Assembly (NCBI GenBank): GCA_019096065.1 | Contig: JAGUCH010000002.1 | Location: forward strand, 15,822,501 to 15,886,500 | Direction: 5' to 3' | DNA: 64,000 bases | From: Paracyclopina nana | Lineage: Eukaryota > Arthropoda > Copepoda > Cyclopoida > Cyclopettidae | In this document: one piece after another, positions 47,701 to 57,522 of the stretch | Position numbering within the stretch: the stretch's first letter is position 1 | Layout: each line of letters begins with the position of its first letter | Translations under genes and position numbers: made by a program | Notes under the pieces: model-generated | What the model was told of the DNA's origin: nothing | Seen by the model: the letters and a program-made list of their open reading frames with translations, nothing else | The model's database searches: none

Positions 47701-48843
47701 GTGACATGCAATAATGTTCAGGCATCCTTAGAAAACAGCCAGCTTTTTGCATCTTTTCTCAGCTCTTTTGCTAAAATCTCGCGCATTAACTTAACTCGCC
47801 TTTTCGCTTTAAAAGATATTTAAAATGGGCATTTTTGATATACTGCGAGTTGAGTGGTAGTGCGCAGTTTCAAAAGTGTACATTTCCAATTTGATGTCTC
47901 TCCCTTATTTAATTTTTTCCATCTCCGAAAATTCTTCAGATTCAATTTCCACGACGCAATAGTTAGGGCATTGGTCCCAGTATAAAGTTACGATAGTAGT
48001 TTTGTCATTATTTTGCCAAGCAATGGTGGCCACTTTGCAAAGTCTTCAATTTCATCAGCCTACGCGATGATGATCACTTTCATAATTGAGGAGCATAAAA
48101 TCATTTGATATCTTAAGTACACTTCAGAGCTGTGGCTTTAATTTTGGAAAATATCAGGAGATTACCTTATGTGCCATCAGCTTTCTTGAAATTCCTTCTC
48201 TAAGCCAGTTAAGCGGTACTTGTCATTTCGTCACGCTACTCTTGTACTCCAGCATGTCTTAGTAGGCGTGCATTTCATCAAAGTATGCTAAGGCTTTTTG
48301 TTTCTCAACTTTATTTGTTCAAAGTTGCTTGAAAGGCCAAGTTTTTGGCCCCAACGGCCTCGATCTCCGAGACAACTAACAAATTCCATTAAAAATGTTG
48401 CTCGTCATTTGCATGGAAATCGCATGTCCTCCTCCCCAATTTGTCTTGTTCCTTAGAATGTCATCACTAATGATGATGTGCCTCTTTTACAGGGCGTTAA
48501 TTTGGTCGTCAATTATGACTTCCCACCTTCGACTGTCAGTTACATCCACCGGATTGGTCGGACTGGTCGAGCCGGAAGGCAAGGCCAAGCTGTGACCTTC
48601 TTCACGGACAAGGACAAAGTGCTGCTTCGCAACATTGCTGCCATTGTGCAAAAATCCGGTGGCCATGTTCCGGAATACATGCTCAAGATGAAAAAGGCGA
48701 GCAGGCAGGACAAGCGGAAACTGGCCAAATCTGCAATTAAAAGGGAAGGCATCGTGAAAGGTGGAGGAAGCTTGCCGCCCCAAAAAAGGAGGAGAGACAC
48801 GAGCCACAATGGAAGGAGCAAAAAAGCAAAGCTGAATAAATGA
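32785..48843 (+). CDS. DDX52: DEAD-box RNA helicase DDX52 (Rok1)
   Basis: Five exons (32785-33022, 33913-34224, 34624-34999, 46936-47362, 48493-48843) give 567 aa (human DDX52 is about 600). Motifs in order: Q-motif region ([10 protein letters not shown]), Walker A APTGSGKT split across the exon 2/3 junction, [14 protein letters not shown], the DEAD-box variant VDESD typical of Rok1/DDX52, SAT, GRGIDFK and [11 protein letters not shown]. The tail is Lys/Arg-rich. The family unwinds snoRNA-rRNA duplexes during 18S rRNA processing in the nucleolus. Intron 3 is 11.9 kb and holds a CACTA-like element, a hAT MITE and a TA-flanked MITE, yet every splice site and motif is intact. AATAAA at 48835-48840 overlaps the end of the coding sequence, and the next gene's ATG is only 86 bases downstream. 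Confidence 0.93.
35518..35979. mobile_element. Non-autonomous hAT element (MITE), 462 bp, in DDX52 intron 3
   Basis: Inverted ends TAGTGATGGAACGAG and CTCGTTCCATCACTA are perfect over 15 bases. An exact 8-bp target duplication, AAAATAAG, lies at 35510-35517 and 35980-35987. The interior repeats AAGCTTGA on both strands and is noncoding. Confidence 0.93.
37684..40911 (-). CDS. Accessory nine-exon gene of the CACTA-like element (915 aa, unknown)
   Basis: Minus-strand exons: 40911-40668, 40606-39975, 39916-39632, 39574-39234, 39177-38907, 38855-38556, 38487-38272, 38205-38029 and 37965-37684. All junctions are GT/AG and the frame stays open to a stop at 37684, giving 915 aa. I recognise no domain. 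The N-terminal 190 residues look folded. A linker at about 190-290 is acidic and Ser-rich, then strongly basic (repeated KS/KK, likely nuclear and DNA-binding). The middle is helical and Lys-rich. Near residue 600 is [12 protein letters not shown], followed by a Pro/Gly-rich linker, and residues 840-910 form a Glu/Lys/Gln coiled coil. Its place between the terminal repeats, divergent from the transposase, suggests a transposition partner (as TnpA is for plant En/Spm) or a captured host gene. Function unknown. Confidence 0.75.
40912..41269. promoter_or_regulatory. Shared divergent promoter region of the transposon genes
   Basis: The 358 bases between the two start codons are AT-rich and must drive both genes outward, unless the promoters lie within the coding exons. 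No sharp core element is evident. Confidence 0.4.
41270..44296 (+). CDS. CACTA (En/Spm-like) transposase, 985 aa
   Basis: Two exons, 41270-42130 and 42200-44296, are joined across a 69-base GT/AG intron in phase 0. The first 290 residues are charged and probably disordered, starting with a Lys/Arg-rich segment. The second exon has signatures of metazoan CACTA-type transposases: [15 protein letters not shown] (catalytic Asp region), GYFSCERC as a zinc-binding pair, [18 protein letters not shown] matching the Tnp2 DxMH-xxLG block, and [15 protein letters not shown] followed by [16 protein letters not shown] near the end. The protein would cut and join element ends in the nucleus. The frame is open throughout, so it may be functional or recently so. 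It reads in the same direction as the host DDX52 gene, inside its third intron. Confidence 0.85.
44730..46351. other. Remaining DDX52 intron 3 sequence
   Basis: AT-rich intronic DNA between the CACTA-like element and the next MITE. No exon, RNA gene or terminal repeat was recognised. Confidence 0.5.
46352..46738. mobile_element. TA-flanked MITE (Tc1/mariner-like), 387 bp, in DDX52 intron 3
   Basis: Terminal inverted repeats of about 36 bases start CAGTCTGACCGTTCAAAATT at both ends with one or two mismatches. TA at 46350-46351 and 46739-46740 fits Tc1/mariner target use. No coding capacity. It ends about 200 bases before DDX52 exon 4. Confidence 0.88.
48835..48840 (+). terminator. Polyadenylation signal overlapping the end of DDX52
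   Basis: AATAAA is formed by the last two sense codons, immediately before the TGA at 48841. If used, the 3' UTR would be only some 20 bases, fitting the tight spacing to the next gene. Confidence 0.5.
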
Positions 48844-48929
48844 CCAACTGGCTGCAAACTCCCTCCAAGATTCCTATTAATATTGATATTTTGCATATTT
48901 TGTTTCAGAGTTGCGGTTGCATGCTTATT

Positions 48930-50713
48930 ATGAGTACCAAGACTGGAGAATCTGGAACGAGGAGAAGAGCCCAAAAGCACCAGAACAAAACTGTGTGGAA
49001 GGCTGACAAAAACAAGAGTGATCCCAAGACGAAGTTGGTGCAATCATTGACAGTCACCAATTGCTGCCAGCGTTGCACCGAGGTGATTGAGTGGAAAATC
49101 AAGTAAGTTTTTGCGCCTTCTGGTGCTGTTTGGCAAAAGGCGGAAAATTGTGGGGTAAATGCATTTCCGAGCATCATGAGATGCATCCAGATTTTTGCAT
49201 GAACTAGAATTGATTGCACTTTTGCTTCAAGTGATACATACTATTTTTCCTTGAAAGCGTAGCTCAATGCGGTGTACTTCATTTTTCTTTTCGATTAGAT
49301 CACTATTTGCGTTCTCATCTCTCTTGTTGGTTTTTGTGCAAGATTCATCCACCTGTGGCTTGGCGAAAATATTCCAAGCTTACCAGTATTAATACAAGAC
49401 GTCAAACTTCAAAGCCAACGGGGGAGAAATGCATTTTGGCAATATTTGTGCAGCAATAAAATATCCGATAAAGGCCCAAAGTTATTCACGATACAAGCCC
49501 CCAAAAAGCCAGATATAGCTGAAGATATCATCCTCTTAATGAAAAAACACTGTAACTTTTCAAGAGTGGACTCTTGAAAAGTTTCGAAAGTAGGGATGAT
49601 TTTCCAGCCAGTTCCCATATTTGCGAATATTATTTCCACGTGTGCAGTCCTTTTTTCTGCCAAAATTACGTAATCTTGCTCTGTGTCATTTTCAGCTGCC
49701 ATATATGTCAACATCAACGCAGCTAGCAAGCAGCAGCAACTTGCTACAATCTGATTCTGCTAGAAGTGGATTCCTCAAATGCTTGTTGCTCTTTGTGCTG
49801 GACTAAGTTTGTTATTGTGCAATCCTCTTTTTCCAGGTACGGCAAATACAAACCCTTGAGCCAGCCCGGCAAATGCATTGGATGTAGCGAGAAACGTGTG
49901 AAGTACGCCTATCACGTGTTGTGTGCCCAGTGTGTCCAGGCCACCAACCATTGCGCCAAGTGCAACAAGATCGAAGAAATCGTACATCAGCCCGAAGCGA
50001 GCGTCAGTGAAGCAGCCAAATTAGAGGCTGAATTGCAGCGAGACTTGAAAGCGTTGCCAGAACGAAAGAGGAGAACGTTCTTGAGATACTTGAGGAGCCA
50101 GGAAAAAAGTAAGGATAAGTGGATGATGGAGAACGTATGAAATGCCTACTTGGAATTCAATTTCCCACCGGTGTCCACCTTTTCACATATCGAAAATAGC
50201 ATCAAATAGCTTAGTATTGAATTTATACGAATATGCAAATATTTATGCATATGAGGCTCCTTCTGGAATATTAGGCAACTAATAGCAAAGCAGGTTGAAA
50301 AACGTGAAGCTTAGGTAATAATGTTGGGGAAATGTCAAGGAAAGAAAATTGAATTGACTATTTTTAGGGCAAAAAAAAAGAAATCGTTTCTTAATGGCGG
50401 CTAGCTGTTGTTGCTGTCAGGGATAAGTACATCTTTGACCAAATGGGTTTCCGTCGGAAAAAGCCACGACTCGTGTTTGCTTTTAATCAATGCCTTGATA
50501 TTTATTCTAGGAGCGACCACGGGCAAGTCAAACCCAGAAGAAGAGGAAGGAGAGCAAGATTGCAAAAGGCCAACTTTGGCAGAAATAAGGCTAGAAGCGA
50601 AGGGCAAGTTAGCCGAATTGACTGAGAAATTCGGTCTCGTCGAGGACTTTGAAGGCCTTGATTTTGGCTCTGAGGACGACGACGAAGAAGACGACACCGA
50701 AGATGATGAATGA
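48930..50713 (+). CDS. C9orf85 homologue (Cys-rich, DUF2039 type)
   Basis: Three exons (48930-49102, 49837-50108, 50511-50713; phases 2, 1) give 215 aa. Recognisable blocks are [12 protein letters not shown], then [37 protein letters not shown] and [13 protein letters not shown], matching human C9orf85: paired CxxC motifs that probably bind zinc. The tail is Glu/Asp-rich ([19 protein letters not shown]). The biochemical role of the family is not established. The alternative of reading through the second donor would stop at 50138 and lose the acidic tail. A strong acceptor (TTTTGTTTCAG, to 48908) precedes the ATG, so a 5' noncoding exon is likely, possibly inside the DDX52 gene. The last codons overlap the start of NUBP1. 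Confidence 0.85.
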
Positions 50714-52177
50714 GAACGTGCCAGATCACTGTCCAGGGACTGAAAGTGAAGATGCTGGAAAAGCGTCTGCCTGTGAAGGCTGCCCTAATCAGCAAATTTG
50801 TGCCTCAAGTGTTCCCAAGGGACCCGATCCTGACGTTGATGTGATTGCCCAAAAGCTCATCAATGTCAGGGCTAAAATATTAGTTCTCTCTGGTAAAGGT
50901 GGCGTGGGCAAATCCACTCTGACTGCAATGTTGTCCCGGGCTTTGGCAGCCTCTGATGAAAGCATCAACGTTGGAGTCCTCGATATTGACCTTTGCGGTC
51001 CCTCGGCGCCAAGAATGTTTGGCGTTCTCAACGAGCAAGTGCGTACTTCGGGCACAATTTTTTCGTACTTTTCCTCATCTGATGCTGCTACTGCGTGAGA
51101 AAAAGGCCTCAACGGAATTGCCTTTGCGCAAAGGCCTCCTTTGTTTGTTTCATTTCTTCAGGGTTTTTTTTTTCAACTCAAGTTATTGCTGCCAAAATAG
51201 CTTCTTACTACCACGTGACATGAACGACCTTTTAAGAATGCATTTTTAGAGCCAAGAAATTTCCAGCTCCTGAGAGCATCTGAAATTTCTAGGATAACGT
51301 ACTTTGAAATTCATCAAAAGTTAAACTTTGAAACTTCTTTATACACAGTGACCGCGTACTTATGCTCTCTTACTACAGTGGCATTGGTGCATGGCTTTCT
51401 CGAATTATGAAAGTCCCACAAAAAGACCTGAGAGGGTTCATCTATTTCCCATTTCGTTCTTATTAAATGCTTTGAAGTAAATCCGGATTTTCTAGGTACA
51501 CCAATCCGGGTCTGGCTGGAGCCCGATTTACATCGAAGATAACTTGTCTTTGATGTCGGCTGGATTTTTGCTGCCTTCTGAGGATTCCGCTCTGATTTGG
51601 AGAGGGCCAAAAAAGAATGGATTAATCAAGCAACTTCTGAGAGACGTTGACTGGGACAAGTTGGACTTTTTGCTCGTTGACACTCCACCTGGAACCTCCG
51701 ACGAACATCTGTCCATTGTCCAATACCTGTCAGGAGGAAAAGGTACATTCGCATTTGTGTATTATGAATAATGCACATAATTTAGTGTATATTGTAGGCC
51801 TGGATGGAGCCATCATTATCACCACGCCTCAAGAAGTGTCACTTTTGGATGTGAGGAAAGAAATTGATTTTTGCCAGAAAGTCAACTTGCCCATTCTTGG
51901 CATTGTGGAAAACATGAGCAGCTTCAAGTGCTCCAAGTGTCAGCATGTGTCGCAGATTTGGCCAGCCTCGACAGGAGGTGCAGAAAAGTTGGCCAAGGAT
52001 CTAAGTGTGCCAATCCTTGGTAGGATCCCTCTTGATCCTCTTGTAGGTCAAGCTTGCGATCAGGGCCAAAATCCGTTCATTGATGCATCAGAGACTTTAG
52101 CTCAGAGCCCCTCGATCAAGGAGTACAAGTGCATCGCCATGAAAATTGCTGAAATGTTTGATGATGGCAAAAAGTAG
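50703..52177 (+). CDS. NUBP1: Cytosolic Fe-S cluster assembly factor NUBP1 (Nbp35)
   Basis: Three exons (50703-51038, 51496-51742, 51798-52177; phases 0, 1) give 320 aa, the same length as human NUBP1. The N-terminal cysteines C10, C24, C27 and C32 form the stable [4Fe-4S] site that separates NUBP1 from NUBP2. The deviant Walker A GKGGVGKS lies at 63-70. Other blocks are [18 protein letters not shown] and the CSKC pair that holds the bridging cluster of the NUBP1-NUBP2 scaffold. The protein passes nascent clusters to cytosolic and nuclear apoproteins. Translation starts at 50703 or 50706, inside the last codons of the upstream C9orf85 homologue, in another frame. The stop lies 7 bases from the stop of the convergent DEG/ENaC gene. 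Confidence 0.95.
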
Positions 52178-52184
52178 GTGCATT

Positions 52185-53228
52185 TTATTTCAGTGTTTTG
52201 CTGTACATTCTTTGCATACACTTGGCAAAGGCTAAGAGGCAAGAGAGGCATGAAAATCCCAAGAAAAGGCCCAAATTGCCACCAATGGATGTCAGAAGGG
52301 TGCCAGGATCATAGACGTACTTTTCAATCCTCTCCTCCACTATAGCCGATCCATAGAAAATAAACAATACGAAAACGTCTGATGCATACTTATTGAGGTA
52401 CAGACTGTCCATGTTCATGTAAGAAACGCTTGATGCGTAAGTGGTGAACGTGCAAATTTTCGTGGTGCCTCTCATGACATCATTTATTAGCCCGATGGCC
52501 TTTTCAGTGACTTTTGAGCTATCGTCTGAGCTGTCATTGCATCTAGGCAAATTTGTTCCATTGAGTAGTGATGCGGTGTATGACATGTAGCAAGTAATGT
52601 TTCGTTCATGCACTTTCTCCTGCACCCTTTTTATCAGCAAATTAATGTAGTCTGTAACGGGCAAGTCCAAGCAAACGTCAGTGCCTCTCCCTTGGATTTT
52701 TCTGATGACAGATTTCTTGATGACAATATCCACTCCTTGGTACTTGTCCATGAAATTGATGAAAACCGAGGACAACTCGTACGGGTACGAAGCAGCGTGC
52801 AGGTAGAAATGCTCTCCTGGCTCAACCAAGTAGATCATGAGATCCAGCTTGAGCCGGAACATGAGCCTGAAGCTGTCATACTCCTGCGGTTTAACTGGTT
52901 TCAACTGCTGCACGGCTTGACAAGTCCCGTAGAATAAACTTGGCACTGAAAAAGTGTGAAAACTTCCAGTGCTAAAATTGCTGATTGTGTTATCGTCGAA
53001 CATGTCATGCAAAGTTAATGCATTTGGTTGTCTTATGCCTTGAGCAGGGCAAAATATAACAAGAGGCAGAGTCATTGCAGACTCGGCCTTTTGGTCAACC
53101 AGAGTCATTTTTTCCTTGGACAAGAATTTCTCCAAAATGTCTTCCATAACAAGGAGGAAAAAGGCCAAACAAAGCAGCACTGAAAAAGCGTTGAAAGCTA
53201 TTTTGCAGCGGAAAGCTTTGTCAGCCAT
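52185..53228 (-). CDS. DEG/ENaC (pickpocket-like) sodium channel subunit, short
   Basis: A single-exon frame. The ATG at 53228 (MADKAFRCK) gives 347 aa; the open frame reaches 53390 but starts there with GTG. TM1 is at about residues 9-30, then the post-TM1 LPLVIFCPAQG block where the family has FPAVTICN. An extracellular region of about 240 residues carries few Cys. TM2 contains the family GxS-type filter region (IGGNLGLFLGFSCLS). These trimeric channels carry Na+ at the plasma membrane of neurons and epithelia. At 347 aa it is much shorter than usual (450-650), with a reduced finger/knuckle region and thumb cysteines. It could be a divergent subunit, lack 5' exons, or be decaying. The minus-strand AATAAA at 52189-52184 overlaps its stop codon. 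Confidence 0.7.
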   Translation of the reverse strand: MADKAFRCKIAFNAFSVLLCLAFFLLVMEDILEKFLSKEKMTLVDQKAESAMTLPLVIFCPAQGIRQPNALTLHDMFDDNTISNFSTGSFHTFSVPSLFYGTCQAVQQLKPVKPQEYDSFRLMFRLKLDLMIYLVEPGEHFYLHAASYPYELSSVFINFMDKYQGVDIVIKKSVIRKIQGRGTDVCLDLPVTDYINLLIKRVQEKVHERNITCYMSYTASLLNGTNLPRCNDSSDDSSKVTEKAIGLINDVMRGTTKICTFTTYASSVSYMNMDSLYLNKYASDVFVLFIFYGSAIVEERIEKYVYDPGTLLTSIGGNLGLFLGFSCLSCLLAFAKCMQRMYSKTLK

Positions 53229-53459
53229 CGCACTTAATTCCGGTAGACTAAAGGTATATTTAACTACGATTATTTTCCAAGTGGGCGTAGGCAAAATTAA
53301 AATGTTTGCCAAGCTAAAAGAAAGTGTTTGACTGCTTTTAGCTGCAACAAAGCAGTAATTCTTAAGTTTTGCTAATTTGAGCTCGTTCACTTAAAGAGCA
53401 ATGGAAAGAATGCGTAGAACATAGTTTTTGCATTTCATTGGTAGGCAATCATTGGAAAA

Positions 53460-55236
53460 TCAAAATCCAATTGGGGTGAGCTTGACAAATCGTTCACCCA
53501 GATATTCTTTGTCCTTTTTCATGGCGTTCATGGCAGCCTCCTTGGTGGCAAACTCAGCAATGGCTTCTCCACTTGGACGGTTGTCCCGGGTTTTGAGTAT
53601 CCTGATCCGGAGGCAATCGGCGTCTGGCCCGAAAAAGTCCTTGATTTCTTGAATTCTTGCCTTGTAAGGAAGACCGCCCATTTTTATGGAGAAAGCATTC
53701 ATTTGGCCCTCTTCAAACCTTCAAATGAGAAAATGACTAAGCTTTCGGGTTTAGTGCATCCAATCGTTACCTTGAAAGAAGGATGAATCTTGAGCCGAGA
53801 TGCTCCCTGTTTTTGCCCAGAGCTGCCTGGAGAGCTTCCTCGTCTTCAAAGCTGGCAATGGCATCCCCCGAAGGCCGGCCTTCGCGATTCAGGATGACTT
53901 TGATTCCAGAACATTTGGCCTGAGGCAAAAAGAACTCCTTCATTTCAGTCTCGGTGGCTTTGTAAGGAAGACCAGACATTTTCAGGCTGAACTTTGATAT
54001 GGAGGTGTCGTCCTTCGTGTCAAAAGTGGCCGCGGCCTCCGTGAGCATGGACAAATTAATGAACCTCCCTTCCATGTCGTCCTTGTTTTTTGTCATGGCC
54101 TTTTTGGCCTCCTCCAGCGTAAGGAAAAAGGCAGTGGCATCTCCACTTCGTCGGCCTTGTTGGTTGAGGTGGATTTGCACGTCCACACAATTGGAGTCTG
54201 CTGCCTTGAACCATTTGGCGGCTTTGTACTCGCTCACTTTGAAGGGGAGACCATTCATACGAACGCAGAACAATTCGACTCCTGCAAAAAACGCGAACCG
54301 ATGATGCACATCCTTGAGCAAATGCATTGAATTTAGCGCCAATAGGGAATTTGCACCTCTTTGGATCAATCAATGCATTTTTCGAAAAAATGACTTCATG
54401 ATCTCAACAAAAATAACAACTAATGACGTATTTAGAAAATCAGTGTTTAAATTAATGTAAGAGTAGCTTCAATAAGTGCCTCGACAAGTGTCACTTTTCA
54501 TCAATTATGGCGCTAAAATCTACCACTAAGAGGATTTTAAGAAAATGCCTTCTAATGACTTCTCGGTATTTCCCTGAATATGCACATGCTTGACCTTGCA
54601 ATATATCCAACCTTGAGATAATTTGGCACTGTAATTTGCCTGCAAATCTTAATCCACAGAATTTCTCAAAACGTAAGACAACGTTGCATGGTAATTTAGT
54701 ATCTTAATTGAGCAGCAATGCACAATTCGAAGAAAAACTTAGCAAAGAAGAAGTTTGGTATGACAAAAAGCTTCCCAAGAACAATCTAAATTTCTTGAGT
54801 ATTTTTTACAGCTTTTAAACCTTACAGAAGCCGTAGAACTCAAGGAAGCAAAACTATGATACAAAGATTTTTTTAACCGCTAAATTCACGATAAGAAGGC
54901 TGTCACAAGTCAAATGTAAAGGATTTTGGCATTCAACTAACCCTTGAAAATCTCTTGTCTTTGCAGCTGCCAATCTAGCTCTTCTTGGTCAGTGATGAAA
55001 ATCTTGACGTATCGGTTGGACTCTCCGATAGTCTTCTCGTCACACGACTCTCTCACAACTTTGGTCTCTTCTACCTCTTTCACCACGACAAGAGCTTCAC
55101 CGCTGGAAAGGCCGAAACGATTGGAGATCATATGGATTTTCTCCGACTCCACCTGCGACAAATCTTGGATCCATTTTTTGAGCTCCTCGGAGGTTGTTTT
55201 GAATGGGAGCCCCTCAAATCGCAAGATTCCAGCCAT
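53460..55236 (-). CDS. Four-RRM RNA-binding protein (hnRNP F/H / RBM12 qRRM type)
   Basis: Minus-strand exons 55236-54942, 54281-53771 and 53718-53460 (phases 1, 2) give 354 aa. Four RRMs are each introduced by an RNP2-like GLPFK or GLPYK block: residues about 5-85 (LRFEGLPFKTT), 100-180 (VRMNGLPFKVS), 190-265 (LKMSGLPYKAT) and 275-350 (IKMGGLPYKAR). RNP1 takes the reduced form xxRPSGxAxAxF, typical of the quasi-RRMs of hnRNP F/H, GRSF1 and RBM12, which bind G-rich RNA in splicing control. The protein is almost nothing but RRMs. The target is inferred only, and the exact orthologue is not recognised. Intron 1 (54282-54941) holds nothing I can name. Confidence 0.85.
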
Positions 55237-55407
55237 GTTCACGTGGTGAAAATTCGGAAAACTCGGCTTTGTTTACAAACAAAATCGGAATCACTTTAAA
55301 GCGGCGAGGTTGCGTTGATTTAACGGAAAATTTGTTCCGCCTTTTTAATCTTTAGATTACTTTTAAGAATTCAGAAATAAGTTAGCGTGTACAAGTATTT
55401 TACAGGT

Positions 55408-55413
55408 TTTATT
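55408..55413 (-). terminator. Polyadenylation signal of troponin C
   Basis: AATAAA on the minus strand, about 205 bases after the troponin C stop at 55618. Confidence 0.5.
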
Positions 55414-55617
55414 TGCGTCATCAAGATTGCGGGCGAAATATCTTCAGCAGTTTTTCAATACAGAGAAATAATTTTTATCCATAATTAACCAATCATTGAA
55501 AGCCACGCGGAGGAGAGTCAGAAAAAGAACATAAATTGTTACAAAAACAGCGAAAAAACGGCAGCGAAGGAGAGCAGATTTTTATAATGGCAGCCAGCAT
55601 CGAGATCATCTGCAGCA

Positions 55618-56152
55618 TTAACCGGTCATCATTTCCATGAATTCTAAACACAGCACACATTTAATCATTGATATTATCATTAAAGTAGTTGCATATACCA
55701 TCAAAGTCCACCGTTCCGGATCCGTCCTCATCGATTTCCTCGATGATTCCATCCAACTCATGATCAGTTAATTTGGGGTCCAACTCGTGAAGGATTTCCT
55801 TAAGTGCTGAAATGGGAATGTACCCGTTGCCCGCCTTGTCGTAGATCCGGAATGCTTCTTTGAGCTCTTTTTTCATCCCCTCCTCATCTTCCTCGACCAA
55901 AAATTTGGCACTCAGCTGGCAAAACTCCTCGAACTCAAGGTACCCAGATCCATCTTCGTCCACCTCCTCGATGATCTCCTTCAATGCAGAAGGCTTCACC
56001 CGAAGTCCCATCATGGTCAGAATGGTACCAATTGTGTCCACGTGAATGGATCCATCTTGGCAGAATCCATCAAAGCATTTCTTCAGCACGTTGACTTGCT
56101 CCGGCTCAAGGCCGATTTCATCGAGCTTTTCCTGCGAGATTCCGTGAGCCAT
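55618..56152 (-). CDS. TpnC: Troponin C, arthropod type
   Basis: Two coding exons, 56152-55699 and a 26-base terminal exon 55643-55618, give 159 aa. Four EF-hands follow in order. Loop 1 ([10 protein letters not shown]) is degenerate, loop 2 ([12 protein letters not shown]) is canonical, loop 3 ([12 protein letters not shown]) lacks the 12th-position Glu, and loop 4 ([12 protein letters not shown]) is canonical. Sites II and IV active is the usual arthropod pattern. The protein is the Ca2+ sensor of the thin filament in striated muscle. Reading past the donor gives a wrong end (GICNYFNDN) without the loop-4 Glu; splicing to the small exon restores it and the standard ending EFMEMMTG. An untranslated first exon upstream is likely. 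The next gene on the minus strand, the RRM protein, starts about 380 bases downstream. Confidence 0.93.
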
Positions 56153-57522
56153 GATGCTATTTCAGTGAAGTAGCGAGCAAGCTACTATACATAGGAATCT
56201 TTCTCGCCAACTGAAACTGATTGACGCACTTGCTCATGTCCTACATGAAGAAGAAAATTGTTACAGCAGTAACTCGCACCGGAGCTTCCAAATAGCATCA
56301 ACTTTTACCATGCCACAAATTGGAAAGCTCCCTAGTGGACATGCTCCGCGATTGAAGTATCCAAAGGCTTTCAAAATAAGCACTCTAAATGAAAAGGGTC
56401 ATTTCAGAATATGACCAAAACCGATTTAGTACAAGGAATTCCTGCGAAAATCTTCAATCAGAAAATATAAGCCCGTTTAAGCCAGAAAAAAAGATGCGTC
56501 AAAAAAAAATCAATCTAAGGTAAAAATGAGCCATTTCACCTTTAGTCTAAGATTTAGAAAATATTATTGAATCAGTAAAGTAATGTTACACTTTGATTCA
56601 AATTCAATTTAGAATAAAGGCAGGGTAAGCCATTTCCATTTGAGTGTATGGAAAATTCTGATTGGAATCCACCTAACTTGCTTGCTCTTTGCGTAGAATG
56701 GAAAGCGATATAATTATAGATTAATAGTGGATTTGCATCGATTCATGCATTTGTGAAGTGTAATTGCGTTGGTGTAAGAAGTTGTTCAAATCGATCAAAG
56801 TTAGCCGAGAGCTCCAGGCCGGCGCAAGTGCAAATGAGTAGAAGGAAAATTCACTCTCCATCATTTCCCCAAGTTTATGCTATTAAAAGTGGAAAGGTGC
56901 AAAAAAGTATTATAGTCGCTTTCTGTATATGTATGCAGTCCATACGTGTGTATGTAGTTTGAAACGCGGATCTCCAACGAAATGTCAGATCATGTGTGGA
57001 GGAGGAGCGAGATCTTAGAGCCGCACACGAGCAGTGAGCATATAGCTATCGAGATTGCTCAATGCGGCGACTGCAACATACATATATAGTACGTTTACAT
57101 GAAGCGAGTGCATGCTTCGAAGCGTGTTCGCGAAAGAAGAGCAATTGCGATTGATTTGTGTTGCAGCAAGCACACGCTCCAATAATAGTAATAATGCTGC
57201 AAAGGTCATGTTTCCTGCTGTGAGGTACATAATTATTTCTCGAGAGGCGTTTAAATAAAATTCCGCCAACCTCCTGCGCACCCGCTGGGCCTGGCAGTCA
57301 CCTCCTTCCATTTCGCGAACTTTGGCACCTTTGTTTGCGCTTACTAAAATTACATGATGAAAGCACCCGCGTGGTCAGCTTTAAAAAGCCAGCTCCATTT
57401 ATGCTCGCGGTTGCTCGGTGACCACCTTGGCGACGTTGGCGTGGCAACCCCTTGTTTGCCTTTTTGGTGTCCTGGAGATTCACGATCGCTCAGTTGACCT
57501 TAGCACTGATTTCGCACCAGTC
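56153..57522. promoter_or_regulatory. Divergent intergenic region between troponin C and WDR86-like gene
   Basis: 1.4 kb between two outward-facing genes; it must contain both promoters. On the minus strand an ACTATATATG stretch near 57086 could be a TATA box for troponin C. No other element is clear, and the open frames here look like chance. Confidence 0.4.

Noticed and set aside
50703-52177. NUBP2 identity
   Set aside because: The four-cysteine N-terminal cluster site and the 320-aa length are NUBP1 features; NUBP2 lacks that N-terminus.
55661-55699. Troponin C ending GICNYFNDN with a ligand-less EF-hand IV
   Set aside because: A GT donor lies exactly at that codon and a 26-base exon downstream restores the standard ending.
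57015-57311. 98-aa minus-strand open frame as a gene
   Set aside because: No splice partners, no recognisable motif, and it lies in the shared promoter region of two genes.
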